DNA of 64,000 bases from Salinibaculum sp. SYNS191 (GTDB lineage: Archaea; Halobacteriota; Halobacteria; Halobacteriales; Haloarculaceae): NCBI RefSeq assembly GCF_037338445.1, contig NZ_CP147838.1, positions 3,658,001 to 3,722,000 on the forward strand. The letters are read 5' to 3'. Below are positions 16,575-24,379 of this stretch, one piece after another. The notes under the pieces were generated by a model that searched no databases, was not told where the DNA came from, and saw only the letters and a program-made list of their open reading frames with translations. The first letter of the stretch is position 1. Each line of letters opens with the position of its first letter. Position numbers and translations under genes: made by a program.

Positions 16575-19500
16575 ATGGCATACGACTCTCAGTCACAGAC
16601 TCACACGGGTCCGTCGGGTGACCCCGACGCTAACTACGACCATCAGGGTGACGGGCAGAACCGACCGGACCTCGTCGCCGCGCTCGAAGCGCGGGTCGAG
16701 GGCGAGGTGCGCTTCGACAAGTACACACGGGAACTGTTCGCGACAGATGCCAGCGCGTACGAGGAGCTCCCGATTGGCGTGGTCTCGCCGGTCTCGACCG
16801 ACGACGTCGCCGCGGTCATGGAGTACTGTGCCGACAACGAGATTCCGGTGCTCCCGCGGGGTGGCGGGACGAGCCTCGCCGGCCAGGCCGTCAACGAGGC
16901 GGTCGTCCTCGACTTCAAGCGCCACATGAGCGAGATGCTCGACGTCGACCCCGACGCGGAGACGGCCCGTGCGGAGGGGGGCATCACCATCGCGGAACTC
17001 AACCGCAATCTCGAACCGCACGGGCTGAAGTTCGCGCCGGACCCGGCGTGGGGCGACAAGAGCGTCCTCGCGGGTGCCATCGGGAACAACACCACGGGCG
17101 CGCACTCGCTGAAGTACGGGAAGACCGACGCCTACATCGAGGAGTGCGAGGTCGTGCTCTCGGACGGGACCGTGACGACGTTCGGGTGGGTAGACGTCGA
17201 GGACCTCCACGACAAGGCGACGGAGGCCCGCGACGAGGGCTCGCAAATCGAGGCCCAGATATACGCCGAGGTCGGCCGACTCCTCCACGAGGACGCCGAC
17301 GAGATAGCGGAGCGATACCCCGACATGAAACGCAACGTCTCGGGGTACAACCTGGACATGCTCGTCGACGAGGCCCGCGAGCGCGGCGAGGTCAACCTCG
17401 GGCGGCTGATGGCCGGCAGCGAGGGCACGCTCGCCATCGTCACCGAGGCCACCGTCTCGCTGGAACCCATCCCCAACGAGACGGCCATCGTGATGCTGAC
17501 CTACGACGGCGTGTTGCCCGCGATGCGCGACGTCGCGCCCATCCTCGACCACGACCCCTCTGCGGTCGAGGTGATGGACGAGGTGTTCCTGGACCTGGCT
17601 CGCGACAACCCGCAGTTCTCGGACCTCGTGGCGACGCTCCCCGAGGGAACCGAGTCGACGCTGCTGGTCGAGTTCTACGCGGACACGCCCGAGGAGGGCA
17701 AACAGAAGATCGCAAACCTGCTCGCGGACCGCCTGCCGGACTACCAGGCCGAACTCGACCCCGACGACGACGCCGGGGACGTGACCGACGTGGAGATTCA
17801 GGCCGTCGACGCGCTGGAGGCGTACGACGACGACCGGCAGGCGAAGTTCTGGAAGATGCGCAAGGCGGGGCTGCCGATTCTGCTCTCGAACACCGGCGAC
17901 GACAAGCACTGGCCCTTCGTCGAGGACACCGCCGTCCCGCCGGAGAACCTGCCGGAGTACATCTCGGACCTGCAGGACCTCTTCGACGAGTACGACACCT
18001 TCGCGGCGTACTACGCTCACGCCGGTCCGGGCGTGTTGCACATCCGGCCGCTGTTGAACCTCAAGGCCGAGGACGGCGTCGACCAGATGTACGAGATATC
18101 CGACGCCATGACTGACCTCGTCGTCGAATACGGCGGGTCCATCTCGGGCGAGCACGGGGACGGCCGCGCGCGCACCCAGTGGAACAAGAAGCTCTACGGC
18201 GAGGACCTGTGGAACGCCTTCCGGGACCTCAAGTCGGCGTTCGACCCCGACTGGCTGCTCAACCCGGGCAACGTCTGTGGCGACCACGACGCGACGAAGA
18301 ACCTCCGGTACGACTCCTCGTACACCTTCGACGCCGACTTCGAACCCGTGCTCAACTGGGAGAACGAGAACGGCTTCCAGGGCATGGTCGAACTCTGCCA
18401 CGGCTGTGCAGGCTGTACGGGATACCAGGAGACCACCGGTGGCGTGATGTGTCCGACCTACCGCGCGGCCGAGGAGGAGATTACCAGCACGCGTGGGCGT
18501 GCGAACATGCTGCGCCACGCGATGAACGGTGACCTGCCGGACGAGATGTTCACAGACGAGTTCGTCCACGAGGTACTGGGGCTGTGCATCGGGTGCAAGG
18601 GGTGCAAGAACGACTGTCCGAGCGGGGTCGACATGGCCAAGGTCAAAGCCGAGGTGGTCCACGAGTACCACCAGCGCGAGGGGCTGAAACTCCGCGACCG
18701 GCTGTTCGCCAACGTCGACCAGGTACTCTCGCTGGGCAGCACCTTCGCGCCCCTGTCGAACTGGGGGATGAAGGTCCCCGGTGTGGACTGGCTGATGGAG
18801 AAGACGGTCGGCATCGCCAGCGACCGGGACTTCCCTGCCTTCCACCGCAACACCTTCCGGAAGTGGTGGCGCTCCCGCGGCGGTGCGCAGGTGCCCCAGT
18901 CCGAGGCCGAACGGAAGGCCCTGCTCATCGCTGACCCCTACACGGACTACAGCCACCCCTACGTCGGCCGAGCGGCCGTCGAGGTGCTGGAGGCCGCGGG
19001 CATCCACATCAAGGTGCCCGACGAGGTGACCGACAGCGGCCGCCCGGCCTTCTCGAAGAGCATGCTCGACCACGCCCGCTCGACGGCAGAGGACAACGTC
19101 GAGGCGCTCGCGCCCTACGTCGCGGAGGGCTGGGACATCGTCTCGGTCGAACCCTCGGACGCGGTGATGTACCAGCTCGACTACCTCGACATGCTCTCGG
19201 GGTCGGACGTCGAGGCCGTCGCCGAGAAGGCGTACGGCGTCCTCGAGTACATGGACCAGTACCGCCTCGACGAGAACATCGACTTCGACGCCCCGCCCGA
19301 GTCGCTGGCGTACCACGGCCACTGCCAGCAGAAGGCCACGCGGAAGGACCACCACGCCGTCGGCATCCTGCGGCGGGCGGGCTACGAGGTCGACGCGCTG
19401 GACTCGGGCTGTTGTGGCATGGCCGGCAGCTTCGGGTACGAGGAGGAACACTACTCGATGAGCAAGGCCATCGGCTCGATTCTGTACGACCAGGTCGACG

Positions 19501-19622
19501 AGTCACCGACCGACCAGGTGGTCGCACCCGGTGCCTCCTGTCGCTCACAGCTCGCGGATTACCGGGAGCAACACGGCGAGGAGCCGCCCCACCCAATCGA
19601 GAAAGTCGCCGACGCGCTCTGA
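16575..19622 (+). CDS. FAD-linked 2-hydroxyacid dehydrogenase fused to Fe-S and CCG domains (D-lactate/glycolate dehydrogenase type)
   Basis: About 1015 residues. The N-terminal half is a GlcD/Dld flavoprotein: an FAD-binding PCMH domain (PRGGGTSLAGQAVN, GAIGNNTTGAHSLKYG) and an FAD-oxidase C-terminal domain ending near GSISGEHGDGRAR. The C-terminal half is GlpC-like, with Cys clusters CHGCAGCTGYQ...MCP and CIGCKGCKNDCPSG for two 4Fe-4S centres, and one CCG motif block (GHCQQKATRKDHH ... DSGCCGMAGSFG). Such fusions oxidise D-lactate, glycolate or D-2-hydroxyglutarate and pass electrons to quinone. ATG 16575 is used; a GTG two codons upstream is possible. The exact substrate is not determinable. 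Confidence 0.88.
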   Translation: MAYDSQSQTHTGPSGDPDANYDHQGDGQNRPDLVAALEARVEGEVRFDKYTRELFATDASAYEELPIGVVSPVSTDDVAAVMEYCADNEIPVLPRGGGTSLAGQAVNEAVVLDFKRHMSEMLDVDPDAETARAEGGITIAELNRNLEPHGLKFAPDPAWGDKSVLAGAIGNNTTGAHSLKYGKTDAYIEECEVVLSDGTVTTFGWVDVEDLHDKATEARDEGSQIEAQIYAEVGRLLHEDADEIAERYPDMKRNVSGYNLDMLVDEARERGEVNLGRLMAGSEGTLAIVTEATVSLEPIPNETAIVMLTYDGVLPAMRDVAPILDHDPSAVEVMDEVFLDLARDNPQFSDLVATLPEGTESTLLVEFYADTPEEGKQKIANLLADRLPDYQAELDPDDDAGDVTDVEIQAVDALEAYDDDRQAKFWKMRKAGLPILLSNTGDDKHWPFVEDTAVPPENLPEYISDLQDLFDEYDTFAAYYAHAGPGVLHIRPLLNLKAEDGVDQMYEISDAMTDLVVEYGGSISGEHGDGRARTQWNKKLYGEDLWNAFRDLKSAFDPDWLLNPGNVCGDHDATKNLRYDSSYTFDADFEPVLNWENENGFQGMVELCHGCAGCTGYQETTGGVMCPTYRAAEEEITSTRGRANMLRHAMNGDLPDEMFTDEFVHEVLGLCIGCKGCKNDCPSGVDMAKVKAEVVHEYHQREGLKLRDRLFANVDQVLSLGSTFAPLSNWGMKVPGVDWLMEKTVGIASDRDFPAFHRNTFRKWWRSRGGAQVPQSEAERKALLIADPYTDYSHPYVGRAAVEVLEAAGIHIKVPDEVTDSGRPAFSKSMLDHARSTAEDNVEALAPYVAEGWDIVSVEPSDAVMYQLDYLDMLSGSDVEAVAEKAYGVLEYMDQYRLDENIDFDAPPESLAYHGHCQQKATRKDHHAVGILRRAGYEVDALDSGCCGMAGSFGYEEEHYSMSKAIGSILYDQVDESPTDQVVAPGASCRSQLADYREQHGEEPPHPIEKVADAL

Positions 19623-19743
19623 CCGGGCGCGAACTCTCCGAACCGACTGTTCCTGACGCCCGCTCGCTGCCGTTTCCTGCCCGCTTTGCCCCCTCGCAGA
19701 CGCGTCGCTGTCGGCCGCTGCCGCCCGGACGGGCAGTGGCCGG

Positions 19744-20133
19744 TCAGATGACGCGGTCTTCGAGGTAGTCGAGGTGTTTCGCGTTGTAGACTATCTTCAC
19801 GTGGTCTGAGGCCGGCGTCCCCACGCAGGTGAGACGGACGTTTTTCTCCTCGACCTCGTCGTCGCTGAGAATCTGTTGCATGTCCATCTCGACGTCGCCC
19901 GCGACGACGATGGCCGCGCAGTTCGCGCAGGCACCGGCCCGGCACGAGAACGGCCAGTCGTAGCCCTGCGCCTCGGCCGCTTCCAGGATGTACTCGCCCT
20001 CCGTGACGTCGAAGGTGCCGTGCTCCTCCTCGCCGAGGTCGGCGTCTGCCGCCGCGTCGAACGTGCCCTCGTCGTAGAGGTCCCAGTCGTTGTCGTCCAC
20101 CACTTCGTAGTCGAGGTATTCTACTGTCGCCAT
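19744..20133 (-). CDS. fer: [2Fe-2S] ferredoxin, halophilic type
   Basis: A 129-residue soluble electron carrier. It has the haloarchaeal layout: an acidic N-terminal extension (residues 1-35, with [16 protein letters not shown]) inserted before the beta-grasp fold, then the ligand pattern CRAGACANC with a fourth Cys in RLTCVG. The acceptor of 2-oxoacid:ferredoxin oxidoreductases in halophiles is a protein of this type. The single-gene unit has its own TATA box and faces away from the acetyltransferase gene. Confidence 0.96.
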   Translation of the reverse strand: MATVEYLDYEVVDDNDWDLYDEGTFDAAADADLGEEEHGTFDVTEGEYILEAAEAQGYDWPFSCRAGACANCAAIVVAGDVEMDMQQILSDDEVEEKNVRLTCVGTPASDHVKIVYNAKHLDYLEDRVI

Positions 20134-20157
20134 CGGGGTACCATTGAGAGAAGAGCG

Positions 20158-20168
20158 TAATAAATATT
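20158..20168 (-). promoter_or_regulatory. TATA box of the ferredoxin gene
   Basis: Read on the minus strand this is AATATTTATTA, centred about 30 bases before the ferredoxin ATG at 20133. It is the only AT-rich element in the gap and suggests a leaderless or near-leaderless transcript. Confidence 0.6.
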
Positions 20169-20353
20169 GGTGCGTGTTAACCCGGAACAGTCCGTCTACC
20201 GCCCGAACACCGCACCGACCCCGGCGCAGTCGAGCGCTCGAACGGCCCCCTGGCAGTGGACCGACTCCGGGGCGTCACTCCCTCACGACCCGGAAACTGT
20301 TACTTACCCCACAAGCAAGAACTAAACATACCATCCACGTAACACGCTACTGT

Positions 20354-21085
20354 ATGCTTCAACTCGAACCGGTGACATTCGAGTCCCCAGCCAGCAAGCG
20401 TGTCTACAAACACGTCGAACAGAACGGTCCACACGACGCCGCGGACGTCCAGCGCGCGGTCGGCCTCGCGGACGACGAGTTCGAGACGGCAGTCGACTCG
20501 CTGACCGCGGCGGGGTACCTCGAACGACGGGGTGACGCGCTCGGGCTCGCGCTCGACCTGGGCGGCAGCGAGACCTTCGAGACCAAGGACTTCACCTACG
20601 CCGTCCGACCCGCGACCGACGAGGACTTCGACGCACTCGTCGACACCGTCGAGGAGATCGCGGGGAAGAAGACCTACGTCGTCGCGGAGGAACTCGCGGC
20701 GGAGATGCGCTACGACGAGACGGTGTTCCGGCACAACACCGTCAGGGCCCGCCTGTTCTTCGTAGCGACGGCCGACGACGAAATCGTCGGGTGGTGCCAC
20801 CTCGACCTCCCGCTGACGGAGAAACTCCGGCCGACGGCGCAGTTGACCGTCGGCGTCCGCGATGCCTACCGCGGCTACGGCGTCGGGTCGGCGCTGCTGG
20901 ACCGGGCACTCGACTGGGCGGCCGGCCACGACTACCTGAAGGTGTACAACAACGTCGCGCGGACGAACATGCAGGCGGTCTCGTTCCTGGAGCGCCGCGG
21001 CTGGGAGCGGGAGGGTGTCCGAGAGGACCACTACACCATCGGCCACAAGGAGGTCGACCAGGTGATGATGGCCTACACGCTCTGA
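20354..21085 (+). CDS. Winged-helix/GNAT fusion N-acetyltransferase
   Basis: 243 residues from ATG 20354. Residues about 1-75 form a small helical domain (SPASKRVYKHVEQNGPHDAADVQRAVGLADDEFETAVDSLTAAGYLERRGDALGL) that reads as a winged helix. Residues about 85-243 are a GNAT domain with the acetyl-CoA loop VRDAYRGYGVGSALLDRALDWA and the beta-5/alpha-4 segment NNVARTNMQAVSFLERRGW. The arrangement suggests DNA binding coupled to acyl transfer, or simply a domain accretion. The frame extends to 20144 upstream, but that region is not coding-like. Substrate unknown. Confidence 0.85.
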   Translation: MLQLEPVTFESPASKRVYKHVEQNGPHDAADVQRAVGLADDEFETAVDSLTAAGYLERRGDALGLALDLGGSETFETKDFTYAVRPATDEDFDALVDTVEEIAGKKTYVVAEELAAEMRYDETVFRHNTVRARLFFVATADDEIVGWCHLDLPLTEKLRPTAQLTVGVRDAYRGYGVGSALLDRALDWAAGHDYLKVYNNVARTNMQAVSFLERRGWEREGVREDHYTIGHKEVDQVMMAYTL

Positions 21086-21122
21086 GCGCGCGCCGCTCTC
21101 CTCGCGACCCCAGTGATACCGG

Positions 21123-21779
21123 TCACAGCCCCCGAATCGTCGCCCGGACGTCCTGGAGCATCGACGAGTCGACCATCACCGCCACAGAGTCACCCGGTTC
21201 GAACCGCGTCTGCGGCAGGGGGACCGACATGTCTTCTCCCTCGCGCCCGTGCGCGTAGATGCGCGTCTCCCCGGGCAGGTCGACGTTCACGACCCGCTCG
21301 CCGACGACCGGCGCGCCCTCCGGGACCGAGACGCTGGCGATGGACAGTTCCTCTGTCAGCGAGGAGATGACGTTGAAGTCACCGCCGAGCAGTGCGGTCT
21401 TGGCCGCCGCCGCGCCGACGCGCTCGGGGTAGATTACCTCGTCGACCTGCCCGGAGTAGCGCTCGTAGTCCGCGTCGCTTATCTCCTGGGAGATTCGGAG
21501 CACGGTCCGACAGCCCGCCTCGCTGGCGGCCGAACACGCGGCGAGGTTGGTGTCGAGGTCGTCGGTGAGTGCGGCGACGGCGTCGGCCGTCGCCAGGTCG
21601 GCCCGTTCGAGGACCGCTTCGTCACTGCCGTCGCCCTCGACCAGTGTCAGACCGCGTTTCCTGATGGCCTCGAACTTCCCGTCGTCGTTCTCGATGACCG
21701 TGACGTCGTGGCCCGCGTCTTGCATGCGCTGGGCGGTCGGCCGGCCGACGCGCCCGAACCCGAGGATGATACACCTCAT
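21123..21779 (-). CDS. TrkA-family NAD-binding K+ transport regulator
   Basis: 218 residues. An N-terminal RCK/TrkA-N Rossmann domain begins MRCIILGFGRVGRPTAQRM with the GxGxxG loop, the acidic residue ending strand 2 in VTVIENDDGK, and ALTDDLDTNLAACSAA. The C-terminal RCK-C domain spans about residues 135-218 (DFNVISSLTEELSIASVSVPEGAPVVGERV). Such proteins gate Trk/Ktr-type potassium channels from the cytoplasm in response to nucleotides. A second, related protein is encoded 50 bases upstream on the same strand. No TrkH membrane subunit is adjacent. Confidence 0.9.
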   Translation of the reverse strand: MRCIILGFGRVGRPTAQRMQDAGHDVTVIENDDGKFEAIRKRGLTLVEGDGSDEAVLERADLATADAVAALTDDLDTNLAACSAASEAGCRTVLRISQEISDADYERYSGQVDEVIYPERVGAAAAKTALLGGDFNVISSLTEELSIASVSVPEGAPVVGERVVNVDLPGETRIYAHGREGEDMSVPLPQTRFEPGDSVAVMVDSSMLQDVRATIRGL

Positions 21780-21827
21780 GTGCGTTGTAGAGACAGTGAG
21801 ACCTAAAAATACTGGTGGCGAATCGGG

Positions 21828-22508
21828 TCAGGTCGCCAGCACCTGCGGCCCGTCTTCGCCGACGATGAGCCGGCGGACGTCACCGAGTTTCCTGAAGTCC
21901 GTCAGCACGACCAGCTGGTCGCCGACGTCGAGCACCTCGTCGGCCGTCGGAAGGTCGAGTGGGCCGTCACCCTTCCCGTACGCCAGCAGTCGCGCGTCGC
22001 TGGGGAGTTCGAGTTCGCTCAGGCTGTACCCGCCCATCGGCGAGGACTCCGTGACGGTGAACTCGACGATCTGGAGGCTCTGCTTGATGTCCGCGATGGC
22101 ACGGATGTTCCCGCCGGAGAGGGCGTTCGTCACGACGACCGACCCCAGCCGTTCGGGGTGGATTATCTCGTCGACGTCGCTCGCGTACTGGCGATAGACC
22201 TCCTCGCCGTAGGCTTCGTCGAGTCGCATCACCGTCCGACAGCCCGCCTGCTTGGCTATCATGCACGCGGCGAAGTTGGTGTTCAGGTCGTCGGTGAGCG
22301 CCCCGACGGCGTCGGCCGCCTCGACGTCCGCCCGTTCGAGTACCTCCGCCAGCGGCCCCGTGTTCCTGACTGTGTCGAACCCCTCGTCGCCGAGCCGTTT
22401 GAGCACCTCGTCGTCCTTCTCCACGACGACGACCGTGTGACCACTGTCCCTGAGCACGCGTGCCGTCCGGAGGCCCACGCTCCCGGCACCGATAATCACG
22501 AATCGCAT
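21828..22508 (-). CDS. TrkA-family NAD-binding K+ transport regulator, second copy
   Basis: 226 residues from ATG 22508, which begins directly with the Rossmann strand MRFVIIGAGSVGLRTARVL; an upstream start would add nine residues before that strand. It contains ALTDDLNTNFAACMIAKQAGC and a C-terminal RCK-C domain (SLQIVEFTVTESSPMGGYSLSELELPSDARLLAYG). It is about as long as its downstream neighbour at 21123 and clearly related to it, so the pair probably arose by tandem duplication and may form hetero-octameric gating rings. This is inference. Confidence 0.9.
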   Translation of the reverse strand: MRFVIIGAGSVGLRTARVLRDSGHTVVVVEKDDEVLKRLGDEGFDTVRNTGPLAEVLERADVEAADAVGALTDDLNTNFAACMIAKQAGCRTVMRLDEAYGEEVYRQYASDVDEIIHPERLGSVVVTNALSGGNIRAIADIKQSLQIVEFTVTESSPMGGYSLSELELPSDARLLAYGKGDGPLDLPTADEVLDVGDQLVVLTDFRKLGDVRRLIVGEDGPQVLAT

Positions 22509-22560
22509 GCGACTTCGTACCACATGGAGCGTCAATAAGTTATCTATTCGTTCGGTCGCG

Positions 22561-23799
22561 TCACTCGACCTGCGGCGGCGCTTCGAGGTCCTCCAGGTCG
22601 AAGTCCTCTTCGAGCAGGAGTTCCTTCTGGTCGGCGACCTGGCGCTCCTCGCGGATTATCTGCTTGTAGTTCGACTGCTGTGAGAGGTCGCCGATGAGGA
22701 CGCCACCGATGAGCTGGCCGTTCTTGAACGCGAGGCGGCGCCACTCGCTGTCGGAGTACTTGCGTTCGGCCGTCTCCTCGCCCAGCGTCGGGTGGCCGAA
22801 GGAGAGGAACGCGAAGTCGAAGTGGGAGATGGAGTACGTCGAGACCCAGCGGAACTCCTCGGCCTCGCCGTCGGCGACCATGTTCGCCCCGGCGACCGAC
22901 CCCTGTTCTCTGGCGGAGCCCCACGCGCCGTTCTGTGCGCGCTCGCCGAGGATGGTGTCGTGGAACTGTGTGATGTCGCCGGCGGCGTAGACGTCCTCGT
23001 CGCTGGTCTGCATGTACTCGTCGACGACCACGCCGTTGTCCGTCTCGATGCCGCTCCCCTGAAGCCACTCCGTGTTGAAGTCGAGTCCAACGGCGATGCC
23101 ACAGAAGTCGCCCTCGTAGCGGTCGCCGTTGGGGTCGACGGCGGCAGTGACGTGGCCGTCCTCGTCGGTCTCGAAGTGGTCGACGCCCGACTCGAACACC
23201 GGTTTCACGTCGTTCTCGGCGAGCGCGTCGTGGACGATCTCCGCCCCGTCCAGCGAGAGAGCGTAGCGCCACCAGCGGTTGCCCCGCATCAGGTAGTTGG
23301 CTTCGATGTCGTGAGCCGCACAGATTGCCGCGAGGTCGATGCCGAGTAGTCCCGCACCCACGACGATGCCCTTCTCCGCCTCGTCTGCGTGTTCGCGAAT
23401 CTTCCGGGCGTCCTGGAAGGTCCAGAAGTGGTGGATGCCGTCGGCGTCGGAGTCCCCCACCGGGAGCTGAATCGGCGTCCCGCCCGTCGCGATGAGGAGT
23501 TTGTCGTACTCGTAGGTCTCTCCCTCGTGCGTGTGCACCTCGTGGGCGTCGGTGTCCACTCCCGTGACGTACGTGTTGAGTTCGAGGTCGATGTCGCGCT
23601 CGTCGTACCACTCGGGGTCGTGGATGGAGATGGGACCTTCCGGGAGCTTCCCCTTGGCGAACTCCTTGGTGAGAATACGATTGTACAGTGCCTCCCCCTC
23701 GTCGGTGATGACCGTCACGTCCGACTCGACGTCTTCCTGCCGGATGGTTTCCGCCGCCGAACTGCCGGCGATTCCGTCGCCGACGATTACATAGGACAT
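22561..23799 (-). CDS. FAD-dependent NAD(P)H oxidoreductase (NirB/rubredoxin reductase-like)
   Basis: 412 residues from ATG 23799. Two dinucleotide-binding domains: FAD loop YVIVGDGIAGSSAAETIR at the N-terminus and NAD(P) loop GIVVGAGLLGIDLAAICAAH near residue 150, plus the second FAD motif DVYAAGDITQFHDT. There is no redox-active CxxC, which argues against the thioredoxin reductase class. The C-terminal domain with ERKYSDSEWRRLAFKNGQLIGGVLIGD resembles the assimilatory nitrite-reductase/rubredoxin-reductase group. The electron acceptor is unknown. It is monocistronic. Confidence 0.88.
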   Translation of the reverse strand: MSYVIVGDGIAGSSAAETIRQEDVESDVTVITDEGEALYNRILTKEFAKGKLPEGPISIHDPEWYDERDIDLELNTYVTGVDTDAHEVHTHEGETYEYDKLLIATGGTPIQLPVGDSDADGIHHFWTFQDARKIREHADEAEKGIVVGAGLLGIDLAAICAAHDIEANYLMRGNRWWRYALSLDGAEIVHDALAENDVKPVFESGVDHFETDEDGHVTAAVDPNGDRYEGDFCGIAVGLDFNTEWLQGSGIETDNGVVVDEYMQTSDEDVYAAGDITQFHDTILGERAQNGAWGSAREQGSVAGANMVADGEAEEFRWVSTYSISHFDFAFLSFGHPTLGEETAERKYSDSEWRRLAFKNGQLIGGVLIGDLSQQSNYKQIIREERQVADQKELLLEEDFDLEDLEAPPQVE

Positions 23800-24379
23800 G
23801 AGTATGGGGAACGCTTGCACACCCTGTCTATTGAGAATTGCCATTCAGTTCAATTCCAATTAATAAACTGGAAAATAGGTTCGTGGCGACCGGTCCGTTC
23901 CGGCTGTTCACGTACACCGGCTGCGACGCCGGCAGGAATAGTTGGTTAGAAGACATTGCCGCATGTCGTTACAAGTATAGTATTGTAACATACCTGCTGC
24001 ACCGCCGAGAGGAAAGGGGGCGTCCCCGGCCGACTGCCGGACCGGCGAAATTATTATAATACCTCCTGTGGTACGTTGACGTGCCGCTTCGCGGCGGTGT
24101 GACCTGACGGTGGTAGCCCCACTCGCCAGTCACAGCGACGTCTTCACGGGAACGGTTGTTCTCGCGTGGACGTCACCCCCCACAGTGTGCATAGTCCATT
24201 CCACCCTGGTCCCCGCTTCTCACGCTGTACTACGGCAACGCTTAACACGACGATTTCCCTAGTCTGACCTGCCACCGGCCTGTGGCACCTCCGGAACGGA
24301 TTCGCTTCGCGGACCGCAACTGCGAGCGACGTGCTCACACTCCCCGTTCTGGGGGTTCAGACCGCGTGGCCCGCTGCAG
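23800..24379. other. 580-base gap without a supported gene
   Basis: The stretch between the FAD reductase promoter and the end of the PEP carboxylase gene has no frame with haloarchaeal codon use. An AT-rich element, ATTATTATAAT, occurs near 24050-24060. The segment next to 23800 (AATTCCAATTAATAAACTG) probably holds the promoter of the reductase gene. No tRNA-like fold was recognised. Confidence 0.5.
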
